A DNA stretch of 64,000 nucleotides from Spiroplasma sp. SV19. GTDB lineage: Bacteria; Bacillota_I; Bacilli_A; Mycoplasmatales; Mycoplasmataceae. The stretch spans positions 1,392,517 to 1,456,516 of the forward strand of contig NZ_CP045455.1 of NCBI RefSeq assembly GCF_030060925.1, written 5' to 3'. Shown here one piece after another: positions 9,456-19,639 of this stretch; within the stretch, counting starts at the first letter, position 1; every line of letters starts with the position of its first letter. Under the pieces are notes generated by a model, which did no database searches, was not told the DNA's origin, and saw nothing but the letters and a program-made list of their open reading frames with translations. A program made the position numbers and the translations under genes.

Positions 9456-11647
9456 ATGGAAAAAAATTAAATTAAGTAAATTAATAGAAATTAAAAATGT
9501 TAATGAATTAGACTCTTTTTTAAAAATGAAATGAAGATTATTTTTAAAGAAAACATTTCTGAAGAAGAATTTTTAGAGAATTGAAATTTTGTTGGAAATA
9601 ATAGTAGTAATTACAGTATTATAAATATGGTTTCATCTCCAGAAAAAGGAATAATTGAGAGATTAACTAATGCTGTAGATGCTGTTATCGAAAAAAATGT
9701 TATTAAATTTAAATTAGAAGAAAAAATAAATTCAACCGAAAAAGTTATAGAACATTGTTATCCAAAATTACATGAAAGTAGAGAAAAAGTTTTATCTGGG
9801 AAATTAAATAAAAATAATATGCATGGTATAGAAGATATTATATTAGCTATTAATGATAGCAGTATCTTTAAGAGACCAACATTTGACATAATAGACAAAG
9901 GAATTGGTATTTCTGGCGTAGATTTTGAAAAAACAATATTATCTTTAAATGCTGGGAATAAAATAAGTTCTAGTAAAAAATATTTAATTGGGGCATTCGG
10001 ACAGGGAGGTTCAACGTCGTTAGCTATTTCAAAAGCAACAATTATAATTTCAAAAAAAGAAAATAAATTTTATTTTACAGTTGTTAGAGAATTTAAGCTA
10101 CCAAATTTAAAAACTTATACTTATGGATACTTATGTAATAAAACATCAGAACATATTTATGAATTAGAAAATGATTTTATAAATAAGGAGCATTCTTATT
10201 TAAATAAGTTTGTTGAAGCAGAAAGTGGCACATTAATTAAAATGATTGAAACAGAAATTAGTTATAATCTTATTCAAAATGATGCTTCTAAGCCTGGTTC
10301 GTTACATGATTATATAAATACTGAGTTTTATAAAACGCCAGTGCCTATAAAAATAATTGAAAATCGTGATCAATTTTTAGAAAATAAGCATGTCCAAAAT
10401 AGATATTCATCGGGCACATTTTGGAAATTATTAACTTCTGATTATAAAAAAATGTCGGGTACATTTTTAATTAATTTAAATAATAAGGAACATAATATTA
10501 ATTATTATATTATTCTTCCTAAAGATGAGTTAAAATGAAGTAATGAAACAGAGTGTAAAGATATATTTAAGACTTTTAATACACATTTAGATCCCATAAT
10601 ATATGTTGTTAATGGTCAGACAATTGCAACTGAAAGTTTTACAAAACTGAAAAATAGAGGTTTAAATTTTCTAAAATATCGATTACTTGTTGAAGTTAAT
10701 TTAGATAATTTAGGAGATGAAAAATATAATTATTTTACAACAGATAGAGCTAAGATGAAGCAAAATGAAATTGCAAAAATTAATAGATAATATAATTGAT
10801 AATTTAGTTAATATAAAAGAACTTCAAGAATGGAATGATATTATTGCTAAAAAAGTTGTGTCAAGTTCAATATCTGGTGAAGACTTAAAAAAAATTTCTT
10901 TAGAAATTCAAGAAGTTTATAACAAATTTATTTCCAAAAAAAACTCTAAAACAAATTATATTGTAAAACCCAAAAATGGTTTTTCTTTTAAAAATGAGAG
11001 TGATAAAAATTTTTTAGATGAAATTCAGGAAATTAATGTTACAACAAAAAGAGGGAAAATTTTTTATAAAAATGAAAAAATTCAAATTTATTTAGAAACA
11101 AATGCATATAAAAATGTGAATATAAAACAAAGGATATCTTTTTTTTATTAATGGAAAAGAATTTTTTCATTATAACCCAAACTTTATGAATGGTAGAATT
11201 TTGTATGTTATTGAACCTAGCATTTTGAATGTAGGTAAACATAATATAGAATTTTATATTTTTAAAGATAATAGTCCCTTAAAATGTGAATCATATTTTG
11301 AAATCATTAATGAATATGATTCCCAAATTGAAAACAAAACCATTGAGAAAGATCTTAATTTATTAATACAAATAATTAGTGAAGCTGAATTAATGTGTGA
11401 TATAAGAAAAGATGAAGTTAAAAAAGTTATTGAAGTATTCATTTGTTTTGATAGTCAACAATTTCTTGATTTTATTACAATTAAAAAATGGTCTAATGAA
11501 AAAATAGAAGAGTTTAAAACAAATATTATGAAAAATATTGCACTATATGTATTATTATTAGGAAATCAATATGAAAAAAATGAATCAATTGACGAAAAAA
11601 ATAATTTAATTATGTCGTATATTAAATCATTTTCTTTTAATAATTAA
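9456..11647 (+). pseudogene. GHKL-fold ATPase (MutL/Hsp90/MORC-like), frameshifted
   Basis: The main frame (9531 onward) carries the Bergerat ATP-binding fold. The N-box is ERLTNAVDAVIE, the G1 box DIIDKGIGISG, and the G2 box GAFGQGGSTSLA. This supports an ATP-dependent conformational clamp. The probable original start is ATG 9456 after GAGG, giving MEKIKLSKLIEIKNVNELDS, but the A-run at 9460-9466 and another at 9522-9526 shift the frame. Two further one-base insertions near 10775 and 11145 separate the middle and C-terminal parts, which end at 11647. The repaired product would be about 725 residues. Large stand-alone GHKL ATPases next to restriction genes have been described as a defence-linked group (paraMORC). 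That role is inference from context. Confidence 0.75.
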
Positions 11648-11862
11648 TAAAAGTTAAATTTTTAATTTAAATTTAAAAATTTATATGTTGTATTTTTAAT
11701 GTCTAAAGGATATTGTTTTTCATTTAGGAAAAATGTAGTAAAAATTTATATGTAATTTACTTATGAATTTGCAATAAAATATAATTTAAGAAAGAAATTT
11801 ATTTAATTTATAAAATTAGATGTTTAAAGGTAATAATTTTATATATGAAAGGAAATTCAGAA

Positions 11863-12153
11863 ATGAAATTAAGTGATAAAGAAATAAAAGTTTGGAACAA
11901 TGCTACTGATTGTCATTGTGGAGCACAACCTCAAGATGAGGCCAAAGATCATAAAATATGTGGTATATGTAAAAAAATAAATAAACTAATGATTTATGGT
12001 GCACACGAAAGCGTAGAATTGCAAAGAAATTCTAAATGTGCATGAAATATTGATCATATAATTCCTCGCTCAAGAAAAGGAAAAAATAATATTGATAATC
12101 TTAGAGCAGTTCATATTAGATGTAACAAAAATAAAGGAAATAAATTTATGTAA
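11863..12153 (+). CDS. HNH nuclease family protein, paralogue 1
   Basis: This is a 96-residue protein with one TGA Trp. Two Cys pairs (CHCG and CGIC) precede a compact HNH core, WNIDHIIPRS...NIDNLRAVH..CN, with the DH and final H/CN residues expected for metal and catalysis. ATG 11863 is chosen over 11845 because AAAGGA lies 9 bases upstream and because it aligns with the start of the paralogue at 14031. Such short HNH proteins may act as free-standing endonucleases. The target is unknown. It lies alone between decayed defence genes and the transporter. Confidence 0.75.
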
Positions 12154-12284
12154 TCTATTTTATATTTTTACATAATTAACAAAGTGAATTTAACATTGTG
12201 TAAAAATAAGATAAGCATCAATGTTAGAATTACAAATAACAATTAAAAATAAAATAATTAGAGAAGAATATTGATTATGTATTA

Positions 12285-12383
12285 ATGGATTTGAGTACTA
12301 ATTTAGTAATAATTTTAATTATTGTAATAATATTCATATTTATAGTATATATGATAATTAATAAAATAGTGACATTTGTTTAG
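12285..12383 (+). CDS. Possible 32-residue membrane peptide
   Basis: ATG 12285 opens a frame (MDLSTNLVIILIIVIIFIFI...) that is almost wholly hydrophobic, one helix. The ribosome binding site is weak (AGAGAAGA, far upstream). It lies in the otherwise empty stretch 12154-12480. It could be chance in AT-rich DNA. Confidence 0.2.
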   Translation: MDLSTNLVIILIIVIIFIFIVYMIINKIVTFV

Positions 12384-12480
12384 ATATTATCTGCCTATAA
12401 TGTCTGAACAAATGCGAAACAAAAGATTATTTTAAAAAACTAATTTATAATATCCAAATTAGAAAGTTGAGAACATCAAA

Positions 12481-13840
12481 ATGTTTAGACCACCAAGAGA
12501 TAAAGAAATATTTTCAAGTGATTTAAAACAAGTGAAAAAACAATTTATTATTAAAAGGAACCAAATCTTATTTGTGTCGTCCTTTGCTTATATTATGTAT
12601 TATTTTACCCGGAAAAGTTTTGATTTAACAGGAAATGCTTTAATGCAAGTAGATTTATTAAGTAAAACTAATTTTGCCTTAATTGGGATGTTTTTTGCCA
12701 TTATTTATGGTTGCTCAAAATTTATTATTGGTAATTTTGCTGATCGTAGTTCAGGGCGAGTTGTAATGTCTTTTGGACTAATAACTAGTGCGCTTATTAA
12801 TTTGGCATTAGGGGGGGGTTGTTCACATTTGGCATGGACAAATTAGTATTGCCCCATTAGTGTTAATGATTTGTTTAACCTCAGTATTAGGATTAACGCA
12901 AGGAATGGGCTGACCAGCAACAGCGCGAATGTTTTCGCATTGATATGATGATAAAGAACGTAGTGCTCGGATTGGAATTTGAAATATTGGACATGGTTTA
13001 GGGGGTAGTTTATTACCCTTAATCGTAATTCCCTTAATTGAAGTTTTAGATCCATCACATCAAATCTTTGGATTATATTACTGAATTCCCAGTTGCATTG
13101 CGTTATTTTTTAGCCCCTTAGTTATTTGGGGGTTACGTGATCGCCCAACAAGCGAAGGGTTACCAACAATTGAAAAATGAAAAGGGTTACCAGAACATTC
13201 AAAAGAAAAACAAGAACTTAATTGAAAAGAAATTTTTGTAAAATATGTTTTAAAAAATAAATTTGTTTGAATTTTAGCTTTTGTTAATATTTGAATTTAT
13301 GTTTTACGGCAAGGAATTTCATCATGAGCACTACAAATTGTTAATGATGTGCATACAATAAAATTAAAAGATAGTAAAATCTTATGATCAGCATTTGAAT
13401 GAGCGGGAATGGTAGGGGGTTTATTAGCCGCTTATATTTCGCGGTGAATCTTTAAAAATTGTAAAGCACCAGTAATGATTATTGGTTTAATTTTAACTAT
13501 TATTGGATTAGTAATGTTTCAATTAGCACCATTAAAAAATATGTTAATGTTATCTTTTGCTTTAATTATTTCAGGGTTTGGAATTTATATTCCCCAGGCA
13601 ATGGTAGGAGCTACTGCCATTGAATTAACAAACAAGAAAGCGTCGGCAACAGCATCTGGGTTTACGGGTTTAATGGGGTATGTTGGTGACGCAATAATGT
13701 CAAAAGTTGTTGTTTCACAAATTTATCATTATAGTAATAGTTGAACCTATGTTTTCTATTATTTTTATGGTTGTGCATTATTAGCAATTATTGCTTTAAT
13801 GTTTTTATTAGGAAAAAATGAAAAGGATAAAATTATTTAA
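12481..13840 (+). pseudogene. Organophosphate:phosphate antiporter (UhpT/GlpT family), frameshifted at G8
   Basis: The first 110 codons give the N-terminal helices (YIMYYFTRKSF, FFAIIYGCSKFIIGNFADRS). This matches the family pattern Y-x-x-RK and YG-x-SK-F-x-x-G-x-x-ADRS. A run of eight G (12811-12818) shifts the frame. With seven G the protein continues to TAA 13838-13840: QGMGWPATARMFSHWYDD, IWNIGHGLGGSLLPL, ASATASGFTGLMGYVGD. The repaired length is about 452 residues and twelve helices, normal for hexose-6-phosphate or glycerol-3-phosphate uptake in exchange for phosphate. Sequence features do not decide between these substrates. The rest of the gene is intact, so a switchable tract is as likely as a dead gene. 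HNH paralogues flank it on both sides. Confidence 0.85.
12811..12818 (+). repeat. Eight-G tract in the antiporter gene
   Basis: A G8 run is exceptional in this AT-rich DNA and lies exactly at the frame change. Loss of one G restores the frame. Confidence 0.85.
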
Positions 13841-14030
13841 TAACTCTTAAATTATTATTATTTTCTAGGTTTAATAAAACTCGTAATTTGGATTTTACAA
13901 TTAGAAGTTATTTCGTTTTTTTAACCTATAAATATTATATAGTTAATGTATTATTCATTATAAGTTGTTATAAAGTAATATATAATAGACTTGTTTATTT
14001 CGTATTTTAAATACTTGGAAAGGACATAAA

Positions 14031-14315
14031 ATGAACTTAAGTGAAAAAGAATTTAAAATTTGAGTGAAAGCAAAGCAATGTAACTGTGGAGCAATTCAGC
14101 AAGATAGAGTTGGAGACCATAAAATTTGTCCGTTATGTGGAAAACCTATGATTTATGGAGCTCATGAAAGTGTTAAAAGTCAGCGAAATTCTTATGGTGC
14201 TTGGAATATTGATCATATTATTCCTAAGTCCCAGGGTGGTACAAATCATATAGATAATCTTCAAGCTGTTCATACTTTTTGTAACCAAAAGAAATCTAAT
14301 CGTTTTAGGTTTTAA
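14031..14315 (+). CDS. HNH nuclease family protein, paralogue 2
   Basis: This is a 94-residue protein with TGA Trp at codon 12. It is closely related to the 11863 gene: both share LS-x-KE-x-K-x-W, C-x-CGA, DHKIC, MIYGAHESV and WNIDHIIP. The Cys pairs are CNCG and CPLCG. The HNH core reads WNIDHIIPKS...HIDNLQAVH..CN. Start ATG 14031 follows AAAGGACATAAA. It is probably a nuclease of the same kind as its paralogue, and the two copies bracket the transporter. No methylase or immunity partner is visible nearby. Confidence 0.75.
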
Positions 14316-14403
14316 TTATTGTATTTAATTAAAATCTTGTTTATAATGTTAATAAAGAATTTAAGCAATTAAATTCTTTGTGGAATTTTAGGGGTTTCCC
14401 CGA

Positions 14404-14449
14404 CCACTATCTTTGTTGGCATTATTTCAATATAAGATAGTGGGTTTTT
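14404..14449 (+). terminator. Terminator after HNH paralogue 2
   Basis: CCACTATCTT (14404-14413) pairs with AAGATAGTGG (14434-14443) across a 20-base loop, followed by T5. A second perfect 10-bp hairpin (14354-14379) lies just upstream. Confidence 0.65.
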
Positions 14450-14454
14450 ATTTT

Positions 14455-14934
14455 ATGAAGGCAAAAGACATAAAGGTTTGAACAATTTATTTAGTTAATA
14501 AAATTCATAAAGATATTTTTATGGAAGAATGTCAAAAAGTACCGCAAGAAGATATTGTTATAAAAGTATATAAAAAAAAGAATAAAGTTACTGGCAAAGA
14601 ATATATGGTTTATGATGAAAAATATATTAAAGCGCGGTATTATATTGTTGTTGCAAAAGTTAATAATATTATTAATGCTCTTCCAATTCAATCATTAAAA
14701 GATAATAGAGGAAATAAAAAAGTTTATATTGAAAATGTACATATTAAAGCTAATTTAATTGATAAAGATTCATATGTTCATGTTAATTAAATTGAAACTT
14801 TTCATTCATCTTGTTTTATAAATGAAAAAAGAGATAAAAAAGGTTCTAAAATTAAGATACCAGATAAAATGAAACAAGAAATAATTGATAAATTATCAGA
14901 ACATTTGTTTAAGGGAACTAGTAAAAAATTATAG
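14455..14934 (+). pseudogene. PemK/MazF-like toxin relic with a nonsense change
   Basis: ATG 14455 opens a frame of 111 codons to TAA at 14788-14790. The same frame then continues to TAG 14934. If the TAA were TGA (Trp), the product would be 159 residues, with SYVHVN-W-IETFHSSCF at the join. The pattern ARYYIVVAKVN, LPIQSLKDN, then SYVHVNWIETF and a C-terminal amphipathic helix resembles PemK/MazF RNA interferases, but the similarity is weak. No antitoxin gene is evident. There is no clear ribosome binding site. It is best read as an inactivated gene of uncertain family. Confidence 0.4.
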
Positions 14935-14990
14935 ATTAATTAACAAATGAGTTTTTAAGTAATTTTCTTACTGAAAGAGTGTATTAAGGC

Positions 14991-15022
14991 ACAAAAAATA
15001 TGGTATTTACCATATTTTTTGT
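14991..15022. terminator. Strong hairpin, probable bidirectional terminator
   Basis: A perfect 15-bp stem (ACAAAAAATATGGTA at 14991-15005 with 15008-15022) has a 2-base loop with A and T runs on its flanks. It separates the toxin relic from the photolyase. Confidence 0.7.
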
Positions 15023-15122
15023 TTAAAGTTTATTAAATATTTTGTTTTTAAATTATCAGTAAAATAGTTATAAAATATTTATAGTATAATGATAAAAATA
15101 ACTTAGAAAGTGGTTATAATCA

Positions 15123-16418
15123 ATGAACATTTTTCTTTTTCATCGAGATTTTAGAATTGAAGATAATCTTGGTCTTGCACAATTAGCTAATGAAGAAAAT
15201 CAGATTTATTTATTATTTGTTTTTACAAAAGAACAAATAAAAGATAATAATTATTTTTCACAACGTAGTTTTGAAGCAATGGTTCATTGTTTAAAACAGT
15301 TAAATAAAAAAGTTCATGTTAATTTTCTTAAAAGTGAAAGTGAACATCAAGCAATTAAATTTTTGTTAGACGATGGATATAAAATTAATAAGATTTATAC
15401 TAATCGTGATTATACGCCATTTGCTATTAATCGAAGTAAGAAAATGCGTGAGTTATCTAAAGAATATCATTTTATTTATCGTGAATTCAATGATTACTCG
15501 TTAGTAGCACCAGAGGCTATAAAAACTAGTCAGAATTCATATTATACTGTTTTTACTCCGTTTTGAAATAAATTAAAGTTAAATTTTAGTGAAATTACTA
15601 TTGTTACTTACAAGGTTAAAACTTTTTTGCCACAACAATTAAAAAATATTGCTATTTTATTGGATATTACAAATGTTAGATCTAGTGATTTTAATTTACC
15701 ATTAGAGTTTGAAAAAGTTAAGACAGCATTTTTTCGGTTAGATCAAAAATATGAACAAAATCGAGACTTTGTTAACTTAGAAAACAATACAGCAAAAATT
15801 AGTACAGCTTTAAAATTTGGAGTGATATCAATTCGTCAATGTTATCTTTGAAGTATTACCAAATTTGGCAGTTTTGATAACGCTTTTGCTCGACAATTAG
15901 CATGGAGAGATTTTTACTATCAAGTAACTTATAATGCGCAATTGTATCAGCAATGACATTTTAGTGAAAATTGAAATAAAAAATTAACAATTAATTGAAC
16001 AAATAATACAGAATGATTTCAAAAATGACAAAAAGGAGAAACTGGCTTTGCCTTAATTGATGCAGGAATGAAAGAATTACAAGAAACAGGTTTATTACAT
16101 AATCGTCTAAGGATGATTTGTGCATCTTTTTTAGTGAAAAATCTACAAATAGATTGGCGAAAAGGAGAACAATATTTTGCTCAACAATTAATTGATTATG
16201 ATCCAATTATAAATCAATGTTCATGACAATGAGTAGCGGGAACAGGTTTTGATGCACAACCATTTTTTCGGATTTTTAATCCGGAGTTACAACAAAAAAA
16301 GTATGATCCAACTTTAAGTTATTGTAATAAATTTTTAAAGAACCGTCCAACAATTAACAAAATCGTTGATTATAAAGCTTCAACTGAAAAAGCTTTAGAG
16401 ATTTATAAAGTTAAGTAA
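15123..16418 (+). CDS. phrB: Deoxyribodipyrimidine photolyase
   Basis: A 431-residue protein, slightly shorter than typical class I CPD photolyases (about 450-470). The N-terminal Rossmann domain begins NIFLFHRDFRIEDNLGL. The FAD-binding region shows FARQLAWRDFYYQ, DAGMKELQETGLLHNRLRM and WQWVAGTGFDAQPFFRIFNP, the diagnostic motifs. It repairs UV-made pyrimidine dimers using light energy captured by FAD. Several TGA codons encode Trp, including those in the flavin-contacting segment, so the gene must be read with code 4. It is intact, unlike most of its neighbours, and stands alone. Confidence 0.93.
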
Positions 16419-16471
16419 ATTAGATAGGAATTATCGCATTCATTAAAAAGCGACTAAGTTAATTGTTCCAC

Positions 16472-16494
16472 AAACTTACACTTATTATGATAAT
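16472..16494. repeat. Solo end of the local IS30-like element
   Basis: AAACTTACACTTATTATGATAA here differs by one base from the right ends of the two IS30-like elements (about 20680-20704 and 29018-29042). It is probably the footprint of a lost copy. Confidence 0.6.
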
Positions 16495-16568
16495 TTATAA
16501 GATGTAAAAAGTAGCGAAAATATTAAGAACTATGAATTGGTTCTTTTTTCCTATGCTATAATAGCATT

Positions 16569-17966
16569 ATGAATATGTTAAATTTAAAGAGAAAAACAAA
16601 TAAAGAGTTTTATGTTGATGGTTCTGCATTTATGAATAAAAATAATAAGCATAAATTTACTTTTAAAATATTGAAAATTGTTGCATTAATTGTTGTTATT
16701 ACTCTTTTTATCGTAGGTAGTATTTGAGATCGCCAAATTGCAAAGACTATTGGTGATTTAAATGATAATGGTCCTGTAAGTTGGTTAAGTTTATTTTGAG
16801 ATAAATTAGCTTATACGATGACCGTGCCATTTATGTTTGCTGGATTTGGAATTTTATTAGAAAGTCTAAATGTAAAATATAAAGCAAAATTTAAATTCTT
16901 GGGAATTATTATCATTATAGTTTATGCTTTATTTATAATTTTATTTACATTAATTATTAGTAGAATGATTTATCAACAGTCAACATTTACTGCTTTTGGT
17001 GGGAAAGGAAGAGATTACTGATTTGGTCTTGATGGAACAAATACCATTATAGTAATGACTATGCAACTTAGTATTGAAGTTATATTAATGTGTGGTATTG
17101 CTTGATTTTTACGAGTTAAATTTGCAAAAAGAGCTGATTTGTTAACTAGTAATTATTGAATTGATGCGCTCAAAATATTTACTGTATTTGCTCTTTTTGG
17201 TGTTACTTTTGATCCGGTTTTAAAAACTTTCTGTGGTCGGCCATATTGAGTTCATGTGGATTATCAATATGTTATTGACCACTTACCAAGCAATTGAACT
17301 AATAAACCAACTAATATCGTTAATGCCGAGTATTTAGATTGATGACAAATTCAAGGATTTAAATCGGAATACTGAGATTACTTATTAGGCAAAGGCGGAG
17401 AAGGAACGCACTTTTGAAGTGATAAAGCATTTCCATCTGGTCATATGAATTCATCATCAATGCCTGTTTATGGATTTTTACTATATTTTATGAATGAAAA
17501 ACGTAAACAAAATATTGTCTGTTGAAAATGATTAGTATTTGGCTTTTTTATTGCAGATGTTATGATGATGGGATTTATGCAAATTGTCTCAAGAACACAT
17601 TACTTAACAGATTTAATGTTTAGTTTAATTGTTTTATTAACCTTTTTTAAAGGAGTAACTTATGTGGTTGACCATGTCATTTATAAAGTTTTATCATTCA
17701 TTTGAAACAAGCAAAACAAAACATATAACATGTTTGAATTAAATGATGGAAAGATAACAACTTTATTTATTAAGATTAATGATGTTTTATGAATTGTGGC
17801 TAAAGTTAGAACTGCTAAAATTGCTAAATCTAAAAAATATAAATATTGACATAGAGATAATATTATTTATAAAAATAAAAATTTCAAATTTAACATAAAC
17901 TATACTAAAAAATATTTGTTTATCTGTTGGTATACGAATTACACAATGACATATTTATTTTTGTAG
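16569..17966 (+). CDS. PAP2-family membrane phosphatase
   Basis: About 465 residues with TGA Trp codons. Five or six membrane segments are visible. The phosphatase motifs occur in order: KTFCGRP (K-x4-RP-like), FPSGHM (PSGH), and SRTHYLTD (SR-x5-H-like with the final D). Family members remove phosphate from lipid phosphates such as phosphatidate or prenyl diphosphates at the membrane. The last 80 or so residues are basic and then hydrophobic, unlike the family core, and may be a lineage-specific tail or an extension into noncoding DNA. The start ATG has no strong ribosome binding site, and a second ATG lies two codons later. Confidence 0.8.
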
Positions 17967-17998
17967 TAAACTTATAACATTATTAACTATAAATTAGT

Positions 17999-18769
17999 TT
18001 ATCTCATAAATTTTTCTTTTATTGAGTATATTATTCTAAAAATAAAAATTATTAGCATAAGCAATTCTAAAGAAAAATTATATGTATTTAATGGAAAAGT
18101 AAATTTATGATTAAAAGAATTTCTAAGATTTTTTAACATATTATAAGTTTTACTGTCAAAGACAAACTTAATCCAAGATTGATATTCTTCAAGTATTTTT
18201 GTTTTTTTAATATAATTCCTTACAATATCTTTAAAATGTGGTTGAAAATATATTTTTCCATTATTTTTAGGAATTTCATATTTGTTATTATCTGAATCTC
18301 AAAATAATAAATCTGTTATTTTATCTAATAAAGAATATACATATATATAAGTTGAAACTTGTTTATGAAAATAGACATCATTTGGATAAACCCGTTCATA
18401 TAAATTAAAAATATTTCTATCAATGCTTATAAGTTCAAGAATATATTCTAAAACCATTTCTATTTCAATAAATAAGTCACGAAAAATATTTAATGCATCA
18501 TATTTTTTGTTATACATTTTTTTAACAAAAAATTGAATAGCTCTTTGAAATTGCAAATTAAAAATCATGACTTCTTCGTAATTACTGGTAGTGTGTAGTT
18601 CAACATCAATTTGTTTCTGGCTCTCTTCTAAATCTATTTGTTCAATTATCTTGGGCCAATCATTAAATAATCAATCATCAATAATACTTAATGATAAATT
18701 AGGTTGCCCTAATTTATTTGCATATTTCATTAGTATATTTTCAAACATCTCTTTTTCTGACTTTTCCAT
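17999..18769 (-). CDS. Unrecognised 256-residue protein with a HEPN-like motif
   Basis: The frame runs from ATG 18769 (AAAGGA upstream) to TAA 17999 when TGA is read as Trp. The protein is helical and acidic at the N terminus (MEKSEKEMFENIL, IIEQIDLEESQKQID). It has a long helical middle, and near the C terminus NLRNSFNHKF gives Arg216-Asn-x3-His221. The R-N-x(3-5)-H arrangement in a helical protein is the signature of HEPN ribonucleases, often toxins or abortive-infection effectors. A possible membrane segment follows (LELLMLIIFIFRIIYSI). Family assignment is inference from one motif and the overall helical character. Confidence 0.55.
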
Positions 18770-18978
18770 TTTTTTCCTTTACCGAACTAATTATCTATTC
18801 AAAGAACAAATTGTTCACCTAACTTAGTGTACTAGCCTATTTCATATATTTTAGCACTATTCTCCTAATATGTTAATAATTCTTTAAAAGCAGTTTTTAA
18901 AACTGAAAAGGGTAATTTGCCAACTTATATGCAATTAATTAGCACAGAAAAAATAGAACTAAATTAGTTAATAATCTC

Positions 18979-19200
18979 TAGTGGTATTAAATAATTTAGT
19001 TTTTTTCTTGACCTTCAATTTAGTACGTTCATAATTATACAATCATCTATCTGATCGTATTCTGATAATTCCCAACTTTTTTGGATAATATTGTTAAATT
19101 TATTTGCTCTAGTGTGCCTTTTTCTTATGGTACTGTTGGTCAAGTAAAATAAACTGGCATTTTTAATTTTTTTCAAATTCCTTTCACTGGACAAATTCTA
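18979..19200 (-). pseudogene. IS30-like transposase remnant
   Basis: On the minus strand the residues MPVYFTWPTVP-x-EKGTLEQ correspond to IPVYFTTPASPWEKGTIEH of the complete copy at 19.6-20.6 kb. RTKLKVKKKTKL corresponds to its C-terminal RPRKKLNFK. Only the C-terminal part remains. Confidence 0.65.
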
Positions 19201-19339
19201 TTCTGTTATCAAATGACAAAAATTTTGTAATATTTTTTATTGGTGGATAATTTGATAGGGTAACCTTAATTTGGACACTTAATAAAGTTTTAATCCTAAA
19301 ATAAGTTAAAATAAAAGTGAAAGAATTGAGGTTTTTATT

Positions 19340-19639
19340 ATGAAACATTATACTCCGGATGAAAAAGAGAAAATTGTGAAAGAATACTTAAAAAATAATA
19401 TAACTATTAAAACACAAGATAGTATATATAATATTAGTTCAGTAACCTTACAAAAATTAATTAAAAACTATAAAGTTTATGGGGAAAATGGTTTTAGAAA
19501 TATTTCATCGGATCAAACAACGATCAAGGAATTAGAAGCAAAATTACGATTATCTCAGCAAGAACTTCAAGAACTAAAATGGCAAGTTGAAATGCAAAAA
19601 AAAGTTGAATCAAAGGTTAAAGGCAGATTGTCAACTTAA
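19340..19639 (+). pseudogene. IS3 orfA, 3' end replaced by the nested insertion
   Basis: MKHYTPDEKEKIVKEYLKNN begins a helix-turn-helix DNA-binding region, and a leucine-zipper-like segment (ELEAKLRLSQQELQELK) follows, as in IS3 OrfA. The frame ends at TAA 19637-19639, which lies within the end of the nested element, so the last few codons and the stop are foreign. Confidence 0.7.

Noticed and set aside
11039..11242. Minus-strand open frame of 67 codons
   Set aside because: It is the antisense shadow of the GHKL ATPase gene and has no ribosome binding site.
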